Shown one piece after another: positions 56,159-64,000 of a stretch of DNA of 64,000 nucleotides. Source of the stretch: Mycobacterium scrofulaceum. Lineage in GTDB: Bacteria > Actinomycetota > Actinomycetes > Mycobacteriales > Mycobacteriaceae. The position numbers were made by a program, and so were the translations under genes. Location of the stretch: the NCBI RefSeq assembly GCF_002086735.1, contig NZ_MVIJ01000015.1, positions 58,386 through 122,385 of the forward strand, given 5' to 3'. The notes below the pieces were generated by a model. That model was not told the DNA's origin. It saw only the letters and a list, made by a program, of their open reading frames with translations, and did no database searches. Positions within the stretch are counted from its first letter, which is position 1. The number at the start of each line of letters is the position of its first letter.

Positions 56159-57370
56159 ATGGACTTCGGTGCGTTACCGCCGGAGGTCAACTCCGGCCGC
56201 ATGTATGCGGGTCCGGGTTCGGGGCCGATGATGGCCGCCGCGGCGGCCTGGGACGAGGTCGCGGCCGAGGTGACGACCGCGGCCAGTGGCTACGGCGCGG
56301 TGGTTTCGGAACTGACCGGCGGGCCGTGGGTGGGGCCGGCGTCGTCGTCGATGCTGTCCGCGGTGCTGCCGTACGTGAGTTGGTTGGGCGCGGTGGCGGC
56401 ATCGGCCGAAGACACCGCCGGCCGCGGCCGCGCCGCCGCGGCCGCCTTCGAGGCGGCCTTCGCGATGACGGTGCCGCCGCCGGTGATCGCCGCCAACAGG
56501 GTGTCGTTGGCGACGCTGACCGCGACGAACTTCTTCGGCCAGAACACCCCGGCGATCGCGGCCACGGAGGCCGAATACCTGCAGATGTGGGCGCAGGATG
56601 CCGCGGCGATGTATGGCTATGCCGGCGCCTCGGCGACCGCTTCGGACTTGCCTCCGTTCACCGCACCACCGCATACCAGCGCGCCCGACGGGGTGGCCCG
56701 CCAGGCGCTGGCGGTGAGCAAGGCCGCCGCGAGCCCGGCGGGCACTTCGGCGCAGACCGCCGCCTCGATCGGCGCACCTCAGGCCGCGGCGGCGAACGCG
56801 TCGGACCCGGGGCCCCTGGCCTGGCTGTGGAATGCGATTCAGGACTTCCTGCAGTACGGGCCGCCTACCCCGACCAACAATTACCTGGGGCTCGCTCCAT
56901 CGATGTACACGGCGCTCCTGAAACAGACGCCGGGTCTGGCTTACTTCTCCAACGGCATGGCCAGCTTCGGGATGTCGATCGCTCAACAGCTGGTCACCGG
57001 ACCCGGCGGCGCCACGGCCGGCGCAGGCGGGGCGTGGTTCCCGACGCCGCAGTTCGCCCACCTGGGTCTGGGCAACCTGGGCAACATCGGGAGCGGAGCC
57101 GTCTCGGCCGGTGCCGGGCAGGCCGCCCACGTCGGGAGCTTGTCGGTTCCGCACCAGTGGGCCACGCTGACGTCCGCGGTGAGCCAGGCCAACGCCGCCG
57201 AGGCTGAGGCCGGCCCGGTTCAGGTCGCCGGCCCGACGAGCGCCCCGGGAAACGCCCTGCTGCGAGGCATGCCCACCGGTGTGACAGGCCGGCGCGCCGG
57301 CGCCGCGGACTACTCGCACAAATACGGCTTCCGCTACAGCGTGCTGACTCGCTCACCGTCGGCCGGATAG
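56159..57370 (+). CDS. PPE family protein, PPE27-like (PPE-SVP type)
   Basis: The 403-residue protein has a PPE domain starting [20 protein letters not shown]-x-G in PWVGPASS, the SVP motif GSLSVPHQW and the end KYGFRYSVLTRSPSAG. It is the same subtype as the gene at 52780 and shares long segments with it (VPPPVIAANR, ATAGAGGAWFPTPQF), but has clearly diverged. No PE gene lies directly before it. The start at 56159 has a weak ribosome-binding site. An 8-bp hairpin follows (57405-57430). Confidence 0.92.
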   Translation: MDFGALPPEVNSGRMYAGPGSGPMMAAAAAWDEVAAEVTTAASGYGAVVSELTGGPWVGPASSSMLSAVLPYVSWLGAVAASAEDTAGRGRAAAAAFEAAFAMTVPPPVIAANRVSLATLTATNFFGQNTPAIAATEAEYLQMWAQDAAAMYGYAGASATASDLPPFTAPPHTSAPDGVARQALAVSKAAASPAGTSAQTAASIGAPQAAAANASDPGPLAWLWNAIQDFLQYGPPTPTNNYLGLAPSMYTALLKQTPGLAYFSNGMASFGMSIAQQLVTGPGGATAGAGGAWFPTPQFAHLGLGNLGNIGSGAVSAGAGQAAHVGSLSVPHQWATLTSAVSQANAAEAEAGPVQVAGPTSAPGNALLRGMPTGVTGRRAGAADYSHKYGFRYSVLTRSPSAG

Positions 57371-57710
57371 CAGAAGAAAAATGGACGTGCGCCGGTTCTT
57401 TATCCGCGCCGGGATTTTATCTCCGGCGCGATCACGCCGGCGCTCGGCAATGGCGGAATGCGGTTACCGCGCGCGCAATTCGGTGATTCCCCGGGATCTC
57501 CACCGCGAGCGCCTTGTTCCAGTTCAAGGCCGAAATGCGGCGGGCCGGTCGCCGTGTGTGCATTACGTTGCGGCGGCGTCGCGGCCGCCAATCGAGGGGG
57601 CCGCGCGCCCGGTCTTCGGTGTGATCGCCGAATTCCGGGACGGGCGGCCGTTCGCATCCGCACTACCGTCGGTGACTACTCGAGCCAAACGGCGGGTTAA
57701 GGGGTAATCG
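57371..57710. other. Intergenic region between PPE genes
   Basis: A 340-bp gap. A 108-codon open frame is present, but its sequence has no PE, PPE or other features and I do not call it. It begins with a hairpin at 57405-57430. Confidence 0.5.
57405..57430 (+). terminator. Hairpin after PPE27-like gene
   Basis: CGCGCCGG at 57405-57412 and CCGGCGCG at 57423-57430 form an 8-bp GC stem with a 10-base loop, 34 bp after the PPE stop. Confidence 0.5.
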
Positions 57711-58916
57711 GTGTTCGACTTTGGGGTGTTTCCGCCGGAGGTCAATTCGGCACGCATCTACGCGGGTCCGGGATCGGGATCGTTGATGACCGCCGCGTCG
57801 TCGTGGAACGCGGTCGCCGCGGAGTTGACCGCGGCGGCGCAAAGCTATGACACGTTGGTCACCGCGCTCAGCAGCGAGGAGTGGTTGGGTCCGGCGTCGG
57901 CGACGATGGCGGCCGCGGTCCAGCCCTATGTGGACTGGATGGCGACGACGGCCGCGCAGGCCGAGCTGGCGGCCACCCAGGCGCAGGCGGCCGCGGCGGC
58001 CTACGAGACCGCGCTGGCGTCGTCGGTACCCCCGCCGGTGATCGCGGCCAACCGGGCGCAGGCGTCGCAGCTGAAGGCGACCAACGTGCTCGGGCAGAAC
58101 ACGCCGGTGATCGCGCAGCTGGAAGCCCGGTACGGCGAGTACTGGGCCCAGGACGCCGGCGCGATGTACGACTATGCGGAGCAGTCGAGGACGGCGACCC
58201 AGGGCGTGACGACCTTTCAGGCCGCTCCGAAGATCACCAACGACGCCGGTGCGGCTACCCAAGCCGGCACGGTCGCCAACACGACGGCCAACACCGCGGC
58301 CGGTAACACGGCCAACGTCGCGCAGAATGCGGCCGCGCTGGCCCCGCAGGCGCTGACCCAGGCCGCCACGCAGACAGATCCGTTCAGCGCGATCTGGTTG
58401 CTGCTCACCGGGCAGAGCACTCTCCCCACCAACCTGGGAGCGCTCTTGAATGGCTACAGCCCCTTCGCCAGTTTCTTCTATAACACCGAGGGTCTGCCGT
58501 ACTTCAGTGTCGGTATGGGCAACTTCGGTGTGCAGATGGCCAAGACGCTGGGCGTGATCGGTGGTGCGGCTCCGGCCGCGGCCAAGGCGCTGCCCGGCCT
58601 GGGGGGGCTGGGTGGTCTGCTCGGCGGCGGTGCCGGCGCGGCGGTGCACCCGGCGGCCGCGATCGGTGGGGCGGCCTCCATCGGCGGCAAGTTGTCGGTG
58701 CCGGTGGCCTGGACCGGCGGTCCGGCGACCGCGGCGATGACCCACTCGGCCATTCCGGTCAGCGCGATCAGCGCCGCCCCGGAGGCGGCCGGGGGACCGG
58801 GCAACCTGCTCGGCGGCATGCCCCTGGCGGGCGCGGGGTCGGGCACCCACGCCGGCGCCGGACCCCGATACGGCTTCCGGCCCACCGTCATGGCCCGCCC
58901 ACCCTTCGCCGGATAG
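57711..58916 (+). CDS. PPE family protein, PPE26-like (PPE-SVP type)
   Basis: The 401-residue protein has a PPE domain starting [21 protein letters not shown]-x-G in EWLGPASA, the SVP motif GKLSVPVAW and the end [16 protein letters not shown]. The region from NTEGLPYFS to the C-terminus is identical to that of the protein at 54494 except for one residue (Ala for Met in PLAGAGS). The N-terminal two thirds differ at many positions. The start is GTG with AGGGG upstream. No PE gene lies before it; a PE gene follows about 440 bp downstream. Confidence 0.93.
   Translation: MFDFGVFPPEVNSARIYAGPGSGSLMTAASSWNAVAAELTAAAQSYDTLVTALSSEEWLGPASATMAAAVQPYVDWMATTAAQAELAATQAQAAAAAYETALASSVPPPVIAANRAQASQLKATNVLGQNTPVIAQLEARYGEYWAQDAGAMYDYAEQSRTATQGVTTFQAAPKITNDAGAATQAGTVANTTANTAAGNTANVAQNAAALAPQALTQAATQTDPFSAIWLLLTGQSTLPTNLGALLNGYSPFASFFYNTEGLPYFSVGMGNFGVQMAKTLGVIGGAAPAAAKALPGLGGLGGLLGGGAGAAVHPAAAIGGAASIGGKLSVPVAWTGGPATAAMTHSAIPVSAISAAPEAAGGPGNLLGGMPLAGAGSGTHAGAGPRYGFRPTVMARPPFAG
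58497..58832 (+). repeat. 336-bp block identical to 55283-55618
   Basis: The second copy of the identical block in the PPE26-like genes, 3214 bp from the first. The edges coincide with scattered differences on both sides. Confidence 0.85.
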
Positions 58917-59354
58917 CCGTTGCGGAGCGCCGGACCGCGCGGGTTAACAGGACAAACGGCCCGGGTTAACAAAACGGGTCACGCGCGGCCTGGGGCACCG
59001 CGCCCCGGGCATCTCCCGGCGCCGCGCCTTGGTGCGGTGGGCGGCCCGCTCGTCGGTTGCTAGCCGGGCCGCGGCATATAATCAGCAACGAGATTCTAAA
59101 CCGGTTTGCCCAGCGCAAGTGCCCTGAATGACCCCTACCAGCAGGTTTGCCGCCCGCGATGGTTACAGTTTGCTGTGACCGCGCTGTCAGGCAGGGCGAT
59201 TCGGGTCGGGCGCTGTTACTCTGGCGTTACCAAAAGTGAATTCGTCGTACCGTCACGTGAACAATTGCAAACAGGCGCCTTCCGAAAGAGCTTCGGAGGT
59301 CGCCGTCATCTACTCTCTGCAGAGTCGGGGATTGGAACTAGGAGGGAATCAAGT
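58917..59354. promoter_or_regulatory. Upstream region of PE19-like gene with palindromes
   Basis: A 438-bp gap holding the promoter of the PE gene and probably of esxM. It has AAACCGGTTT at 59098-59107, and a 20-bp near-palindrome at 59161-59180 (GGTTACAG/CTGTGACC arms, 7 of 8 matching, around TTTG). In M. tuberculosis the equivalent PPE27-PE19 interval is bound by RegX3 under phosphate limitation; whether this is conserved here is inference. No credible gene is present. Confidence 0.5.
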
Positions 59355-59654
59355 ATGTCGTTCGTGACCACACAGCCCGAGGCTCTGGCTGCGGCGGCCG
59401 GAAACTTGCAGGCCATCGGCTCAACGCTGAGCGCTCAGAACGCGGCCGCCGCGGCCCCCACGACCGGGGTGGTGCCCGCCGCCGCCGACGAGGTGTCGGC
59501 GCTGACGGCGGCGCAATTCGCAGCGCACGCGCAGATGTACCAGGCGGTGAGCGCCCAGGCCGCGGCCATTCACGAGGCGTTCGTGAACACTCTGTCGATG
59601 AGTTCGGGATCGTACGCCGCGACCGAGGCTGCCAACGCGGCTGCCGCGGGCTGA
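59355..59654 (+). CDS. PE family protein (PE19-like)
   Basis: The 99-residue protein is a plain PE domain with QPEALAAAAGNL, a two-helix body and the YxxxE signal YAATE. AGGAGG ahead of the ATG at 59355 is strong. It is very similar to the PE at 54183 (the central [20 protein letters not shown] is shared). In M. tuberculosis, PE19 occupies this position before esxM. A strong hairpin follows the stop. Confidence 0.93.
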   Translation: MSFVTTQPEALAAAAGNLQAIGSTLSAQNAAAAAPTTGVVPAAADEVSALTAAQFAAHAQMYQAVSAQAAAIHEAFVNTLSMSSGSYAATEAANAAAAG

Positions 59655-59671
59655 TCCGATTGGCGGTCGAC

Positions 59672-59708
59672 GGTGTGGGACCGGACATCTTCGATGTGGT
59701 CCCACACC
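59672..59708 (+). terminator. Hairpin between PE19-like gene and esxM
   Basis: GGTGTGGGACC at 59672-59682 and its inverse at 59698-59708 enclose a second stem (ACATC/GATGT) around TTC; together about 16 bp with a 2-base bulge. It begins 18 bp after the PE stop, so it should end or attenuate that transcript. Confidence 0.7.
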
Positions 59709-59941
59709 TCACCGCCCAGCTACCGATGATCTCGGGGGCTGACGGCCGGACAACTCAAACGCCGCGGTTCGGGTTTGACGTCCGTCTCACCGTGTTAAAG
59801 CGACCGGTGGCCGCCGGCTGACGGGAAGGGGGGATCATCCTTTTGTATTCGGCTCGGCGGTTCGCCAGCGGGTGACCGGCCCGGCCATCGTCGTAACCAC
59901 AGCAGGTATCTGAGAAACCATTTATTAAGGAGACAGCCAGC

Positions 59942-60238
59942 ATGGCAACACGTTTTATGACCGACTCGCACGAAATGCGGGCGATGGCGGGCCGCTTCGA
60001 GGTGCACGCCCAGACCGTCGAGGACGAGGCCCGCAAGATGTGGGCGTCCTCGATGAACATCGCCGGCTCGGGCTGGAGCGGCCAGGCGCAGGCCACGTCG
60101 TACGACACCATGGGTCAGGTCAACCAGGCCTTCCGCAACATCGTCAACATGCTCCACGGAGTGCGCGACGGGCTGATCCGTGACGCCAACAACTACGAGC
60201 AGCAAGAGCAGGCTTCGCAGCAAATCCTCGGCAGCTAG
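59942..60238 (+). CDS. esxM: ESX-5 secreted WXG100 protein EsxM
   Basis: The 98-residue protein matches EsxM of M. tuberculosis: [21 protein letters not shown]-x-G in GSGWSG, and the C-terminal [12 protein letters not shown] with the YxxxE signal. It forms a heterodimer with EsxN and is exported by ESX-5. AAGGAG precedes the ATG. Only one esxM-esxN pair exists in this window. Confidence 0.97.
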   Translation: MATRFMTDSHEMRAMAGRFEVHAQTVEDEARKMWASSMNIAGSGWSGQAQATSYDTMGQVNQAFRNIVNMLHGVRDGLIRDANNYEQQEQASQQILGS

Positions 60239-60288
60239 CGCTAAAAACCGCGGCTGCGTACCATTCCAGACATTAGGAGAACACCGTT

Positions 60289-60573
60289 ATGACAATCAAT
60301 TACCAGTTCGGCGACGTCGACGCCCACGGTGCCTTGATCCGGGCCCAGGCCGCGTCTCTGGAGGCTGAGCACCAGGCCATCGTTCGCGATGTGCTGGCTG
60401 CGGGTGACTTCTGGGGCGGTGCCGGTTCGGTGGCCTGCCAGGAGTTCATCACCCAGTTGGGTCGCAACTTCCAGGTGATCTACGAGCAGGCCAACGCCCA
60501 CGGGCAGAAGGTGCAGAGCGCCGGCAGCAACATGGCCAGCACCGACAGCGCCGTTGGGTCCAGCTGGGCCTAA
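60289..60573 (+). CDS. esxN: ESX-5 secreted WXG100 protein EsxN
   Basis: The 94-residue protein begins MTINYQFGDVDAHGALIRAQ and has W-G-G (DFWGGAGS), nearly identical to EsxN (Rv1793). It pairs with EsxM and is the second substrate of the core secreted dimer. It follows esxM by 50 bp with AGGAG upstream. A strong hairpin follows. Confidence 0.97.
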   Translation: MTINYQFGDVDAHGALIRAQAASLEAEHQAIVRDVLAAGDFWGGAGSVACQEFITQLGRNFQVIYEQANAHGQKVQSAGSNMASTDSAVGSSWA

Positions 60574-60586
60574 CCCCAACTTCAGG

Positions 60587-60621
60587 CGCGGCAGCACACC
60601 ACCCGTCGGTGTGCTGCCGCG
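60587..60621 (+). terminator. Hairpin between esxN and espG5
   Basis: Fourteen-base arms at 60587-60600 and 60608-60621 are perfectly complementary with a 7-base loop. It lies between esxN and espG5, so it could reduce transcription into the machinery genes relative to the abundant substrates. Confidence 0.7.
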
Positions 60622-60660
60622 TCCTGCGGTTACCGTGCACTTTGAACCCTTGAGGTAGTG

Positions 60661-61563
60661 ATGGACCAACAGACCGCCCGCACCGACATCACCGTTAACG
60701 TCGACGGTTTCTGGATGCTTCAGGCACTCCTGGACATCCGCCACGTCGCACCGGAATTGCGGTGCCGGCCGTATGTTTCGACCGACTCGAACGACTGGCT
60801 CAACGAGCACCCCGGCATGGCGGTCATGCGGGAGCAGGGCATCGTCGAGAACGATCAGGTGAACGAGCATGTGGCCGCTCGGATGAGGGTGCTGGCCGCG
60901 CCGGACCTCGAGGTGATCGCCCTGCTGTCGCGGGGCAAGCTGCTCTACGGCGTGGTCGACGACGAAAACCAGCCCCCCGGCTCGCGCGACATCCCCGACA
61001 ACGAGTTCCGGGTGGTGTTGGCCCGCCGCGGCCAGCACTGGGTGTCCGCGGTGCGAGTGGGCAGCGACATCACCGTCGATGACGTCGCCATCGCCGACAG
61101 CGCCTCGATCGCGTCCCTGGTCTTGGACGCGCTGGAGTCGATCCATCACGCGGAGCCGGCGGCGATCAACGCGGTCAACGTTCCGCTGGAGGAGATGCTG
61201 GACGCGACGAAGTCGTGGCAGGAGTCGGGCTTCAACGTGTTTTCGGGCGGCGACCTGCGGCGGATGGGCATCAGCGCCGCCACCGTCGCCGCGCTGGGAC
61301 AGGCGCTCTCGGATCCCGCGGCCGAGGTCGCGGTGTACGCGCGTCAATACCGGGACGACGCCAAGGGCCCCAGCGCCTCGGTGCTGTCGCTCAAAGATGG
61401 CTCCGGCGGCCGCATCGCGCTCTACCAGCAGGCGCGTACGGCCGGGTCGGGGGAGGCCTGGCTCGCCATTTGTCCGGCCACCCCGCAGCTGGTCCAGGTA
61501 GGCATCAAGACGGTGCTGGACACACTTCCCTACGGCGAGTGGAAAACCCACAGCAGGGTCTGA
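60661..61563 (+). CDS. espG5: ESX-5 PE/PPE chaperone EspG5
   Basis: The 300-residue protein closely matches EspG5 (Rv1794): VNVDGFWMLQALLDIRHVAPELRC at the N-terminus and LPYGEWKTHSRV at the end. EspG5 binds PE-PPE dimers in the cytoplasm at the PPE tip and keeps them soluble for ESX-5. A GTG at 60658 is also in frame, but MDQQTARTD at 60661 matches the known start and has GAGG upstream. Confidence 0.97.
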   Translation: MDQQTARTDITVNVDGFWMLQALLDIRHVAPELRCRPYVSTDSNDWLNEHPGMAVMREQGIVENDQVNEHVAARMRVLAAPDLEVIALLSRGKLLYGVVDDENQPPGSRDIPDNEFRVVLARRGQHWVSAVRVGSDITVDDVAIADSASIASLVLDALESIHHAEPAAINAVNVPLEEMLDATKSWQESGFNVFSGGDLRRMGISAATVAALGQALSDPAAEVAVYARQYRDDAKGPSASVLSLKDGSGGRIALYQQARTAGSGEAWLAICPATPQLVQVGIKTVLDTLPYGEWKTHSRV

Positions 61564-61694
61564 CGACGAAACACAAAGTTCACCAATAGCTTTGCACTCA
61601 ACATGCGGTTGAGATGCCAACACGGCATACTTCTCTAAGAGATTCAGCAAATCTCAAACCACTGTCACCAAAGTTTTTTCGCAAGGCGGGGTAG

Positions 61695-61826
61695 ATGGAA
61701 TTCGGAATAGCCGGGATGCACTTTCCCGGGGGCCGCAGCGCCCCGGAGAGTGGGCCGGCGCAGGCTCCCGCCCGGCTGGCGGCACGGGGTTACACATTCA
61801 CGACGGTAAGGGGTTCAGGGCGATGA
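61695..61826 (+). CDS. Small upstream ORF overlapping eccD5 start (43 codons)
   Basis: An ATG at 61695 opens 43 codons starting MEFGIAGMHFPGG and ending RGYTFTTVRGSGR. Its TGA (61824-61826) overlaps the eccD5 ATG as ATGA. GGCGGGG lies ahead of it. The overlap is typical of translational coupling, so it may be a leader peptide controlling EccD5 production. I do not recognise the sequence, and coding is unproven. Confidence 0.4.
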   Translation: MEFGIAGMHFPGGRSAPESGPAQAPARLAARGYTFTTVRGSGR

Positions 61827-63334
61827 CTGCGGTAGTTGAAGCGCTACAGCCTGACGTTGAGGGGATTTCGCAGCCTCGGGCGGTCGTGGTCGGCGTTATG
61901 GCCGGGGCGGGCGTACAGATCGGCGTCCTGCTGGACGCGAACGCGCCCGTCTCGGTGATGACCGAGCCGCTGCTCAAGGTGGTGAACGGCCGCCTCCGGG
62001 AGCTCGGCGAGACCCCGCTGGAGGCCACCGGCCGCGGCAGGTGGGCGCTCTGCCTGGTCGACGGCACGCCCTTGCGGGCCACCCAGTCGCTGACCGAACA
62101 GGATGTCTACGACGGCGACCGGCTGTGGATCCGGTTCATCCAGGACACCGAGCATCGCTCGCAGGTCATCGAGCACATCTCCACCGCGGTCGCGGCAAAC
62201 CTCAGCAAGCGGTTCGCCGCGATCGACCCGGTCATGGCGGTCCAGGTCGGCGCGTCGATGGTGGCGGCCGGGGTGACCGCCGCCTCGGGGCTGCTGCTCT
62301 GGTACCGGTGGCACCACAACTCCTGGCTGCCGACCGCATACTCCGCCGTCATCGCCCTAGTGGTGCTCGGCGTTTCCCTGATGCTGCTGATGCGGGCACG
62401 CACGGACCAGGATCGCCGCATCGCCGACATCACGCTGCTGAGCGGCCTGGCGCCGCTCACGGTCGCGGCGGCGGCGGCGCCGCCCGGCGGCGTGGGATCC
62501 CCCCACGCGGTGCTGGGCTTCGGCGTCCTGACCATCGCCGCGATGCTGGCGCTGCGGTTCACGGGCCGCCGGCTGGGGCTCTACACCGCGCTCATCACCG
62601 TCAGCGTGGTCACCGCGATCGCCGCCCTGGCGCGAATGGTCGCGATGACCAGCGCCGTGACGCTGCTGACGAGCGTGGTGCTGCTGTGCGTGCTGGTGTA
62701 CCACACCGCGCCCGCGCTCTCGCGCCGGCTGGCCGGCATCCGCCTGCCGGTGTTCCCCTCGGCGACCAGCCGGTGGGTGTTCGAGGCCCGGCCCGACCTG
62801 CCCACCACCGTGGTCCGCTCCGACGGCGGGCCGCCGGTCCTGGAGGGCCCCGCTTCCGTCCGGGACGTCTTGGTGCAGGCGGAACGCGCACGCTCCTTCC
62901 TCACGGGCCTGCTGATCGGGCTCGGCGTTTTGATGGTGGTCTCGCTCACCGCGTTGTCGGATCCGCACACCGGCCAGCGTTGGCTGCCGCTGTTGCTGGC
63001 CGGCTTCAGCGCCGGGTTCCTGATGCTGCGCGGACGCTCCTACGTCGATCGCTGGCAGGCGATCACCCTCGCCGTCACCGCCGTCCTGATCGTCGGCGCG
63101 GTGGTCGCGCGGTACGCGCTCGTGTTGCAGTCGCCCCTGGCCGTGTCGATCAGCGCGGCGATCCTGGTTCTGCTGCCGGCGGCCGGCCTCACGTCCGCGG
63201 CCGTGGTGCCGAACACCATCTACAGCCCGCTGTTCCGCAAGTTCGTGGAATGGATCGAATACCTCTGCCTGATGCCGATCTTCCCGCTGGCATTGTGGTT
63301 GATGAATGTCTATGCAGCCATCCGCTACCGGTAG
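61823..63334 (+). CDS. eccD5: ESX-5 membrane component EccD5
   Basis: The 503-residue protein has a cytosolic ubiquitin-like N-terminal domain (about residues 20-115) and about eleven membrane helices, ending LMPIFPLALWLMNVYAAIRYR as EccD5 does. It forms the central pore region of the ESX-5 complex. The ATG at 61823 (MTAVVEALQPDVEG) corresponds to the known start. It overlaps the small upstream ORF and, at its end, mycP5 by 23 bp. Confidence 0.97.
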   Translation: MTAVVEALQPDVEGISQPRAVVVGVMAGAGVQIGVLLDANAPVSVMTEPLLKVVNGRLRELGETPLEATGRGRWALCLVDGTPLRATQSLTEQDVYDGDRLWIRFIQDTEHRSQVIEHISTAVAANLSKRFAAIDPVMAVQVGASMVAAGVTAASGLLLWYRWHHNSWLPTAYSAVIALVVLGVSLMLLMRARTDQDRRIADITLLSGLAPLTVAAAAAPPGGVGSPHAVLGFGVLTIAAMLALRFTGRRLGLYTALITVSVVTAIAALARMVAMTSAVTLLTSVVLLCVLVYHTAPALSRRLAGIRLPVFPSATSRWVFEARPDLPTTVVRSDGGPPVLEGPASVRDVLVQAERARSFLTGLLIGLGVLMVVSLTALSDPHTGQRWLPLLLAGFSAGFLMLRGRSYVDRWQAITLAVTAVLIVGAVVARYALVLQSPLAVSISAAILVLLPAAGLTSAAVVPNTIYSPLFRKFVEWIEYLCLMPIFPLALWLMNVYAAIRYR

Positions 63335-64000
63335 TAGCAAGGTGTGGCGAGGGCGCGCGTCCGCCGCGGCCCTCGCCGCAGTCTTGCTCTCCTCAGGAGC
63401 ATTGGCCGGCCTCCCGCCCGCCTATGCGATTTCGCCGCCGACGATCGACCCGGCCGCGGTGCCGCCGGACGGTCCGCCGGGGCCGCCCGCGCCGATGAAG
63501 CAGAATTCGTACTGCACCGAGGTGGGCGTGCTGCCCGGCACCGATTTCCGGTTGCAGCCGAAGTACATGGACATGCTGAACCTGCAGGAGGCATGGCAAT
63601 TCGGCCGCGGCGCGGGCGTCAAGGTGGCCGTCATCGACACCGGCGTCAGCCCGCACCCCCGGTTTCCGCACCTGATCCCCGGCGGTGACTACGTCATGGG
63701 CGGCGACGGATTGTCGGACTGCGACGCGCACGGGACGATCGTGGCGTCGATGATCGGCGCCGCGCCCGCGAACGGCGCGGGCCCGCCGCCGGCCGCTCCG
63801 CGCCGGCCGGTCACCATCCCCACGACCGAACCGCCGCCGAAAGCGCCGCCGCCCCAGACGGTGACGCTGTCGCCGCTGCCGCAGACCGTGACGATGGTTC
63901 CTCCGACCGAGGAGCCGCCTCCGGGACCGTTCGGGCTGCCCCCGGCCCCGCGGGCTGCTGCGGTGGTGGCGGCGGGGCCGCCCCCGGGACCACCCCAGGG
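63312..64000 (+). CDS. mycP5: ESX-5 mycosin protease MycP5 (C-terminus outside window)
   Basis: About 229 residues are present. A signal peptide (about residues 1-40) is followed by the subtilisin-like domain with the catalytic Asp in AVIDTGVSPHPR and His in CDAHGT. The catalytic Ser lies beyond the window. A proline-rich loop insertion (from about residue 160) is typical of MycP5. I start at 63312 because MQPSATGSSKVW aligns with the M. tuberculosis start MQRFGTGSSRSW; an in-frame ATG at 63306 exists. It overlaps eccD5 by 23 bp. Mycosins stabilise and process ESX components. Confidence 0.95.
   Translation, partial: MQPSATGSSKVWRGRASAAALAAVLLSSGALAGLPPAYAISPPTIDPAAVPPDGPPGPPAPMKQNSYCTEVGVLPGTDFRLQPKYMDMLNLQEAWQFGRGAGVKVAVIDTGVSPHPRFPHLIPGGDYVMGGDGLSDCDAHGTIVASMIGAAPANGAGPPPAAPRRPVTIPTTEPPPKAPPPQTVTLSPLPQTVTMVPPTEEPPPGPFGLPPAPRAAAVVAAGPPPGPPQ

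Noticed and set aside
57381..57707. A 108-codon frame between two PPE genes
   Set aside because: Arg-rich sequence without family features, starts over a hairpin, and has no clear ribosome-binding site.
55283..58832. Insertion sequence or transposon explaining the identical PPE blocks
   Set aside because: The block lies within aligned coding frames, with no terminal inverted repeats or transposase; gene conversion explains it better.
59942..60573. Possible additional esx pairs or duplicated esx genes
   Set aside because: Only one EsxM-like and one EsxN-like gene are present, and no partial copies were seen.

Overview
The window is high-GC actinobacterial DNA that I read as a slow-growing Mycobacterium, most likely related to the M. 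avium complex; the species call is an inference. The strongest evidence is a nearly complete ESX-5 type VII secretion locus at the right end, in the gene order known from M. tuberculosis (malQ, eccB5, eccC5, cyp143, ferredoxin, PPE/PE genes, esxM, esxN, espG5, eccD5, mycP5). The window ends inside mycP5, so eccE5 and eccA5 would lie beyond it. No tRNA, rRNA, insertion sequence or CRISPR array was seen.

Left part (1-19,200). A truncated DUF222 (13E12-family) gene sits at the edge. It is followed by a MarR-controlled decarboxylase/GlcG-like pair and by a TetR-P450-M24-M24 operon in which one M24 protein has lost most of its metal ligands. Next come a deazaflavin-dependent nitroreductase, a DUF2231 protein, a lipoprotein and a SigF-like sigma factor. 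A mixed set follows: an SDR, a duplicated YbjQ-like protein, an NTF2-fold protein, a cutinase, TetR regulators, a D-aminoacylase-like amidohydrolase, a methyltransferase and an enoyl-CoA hydratase.

Middle part (19,240-41,600). An eight-gene catabolic operon on the minus strand encodes a mycofactocin-type SDR, the E1 alpha and beta subunits of a 2-oxoacid dehydrogenase, a free lipoyl domain, an enoyl-CoA hydratase, an acyl-CoA ligase, a Rieske oxygenase and a KstD-like flavoprotein. A class III CoA-transferase is divergent from it. The gene set suggests degradation of a cyclic or steroid/terpenoid-like compound, but the substrate is unknown. Then come a WS/DGAT acyltransferase, an ANTAR protein, DUF2254 and DUF4407 membrane proteins, an IclR-controlled pair (BBE-type flavoprotein plus PhiG-type hydrolase), and a fused cytochrome b/molybdopterin protein.

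Right part (41,600-64,000). An LLM flavin oxidoreductase and malQ lie divergent from the ESX-5 locus. EccB5, EccC5, EccD5 and MycP5 are membrane-complex components, EspG5 is the PE/PPE chaperone, and PE, PPE, EsxM and EsxN are substrates. Four PPE genes alternate between two subtypes, and two of them share a 336-bp identical block. Strong hairpins separate several substrate genes, and a 43-codon upstream ORF overlaps the eccD5 start. Two SigF-type promoter matches occur in the same window as the SigF-like gene.
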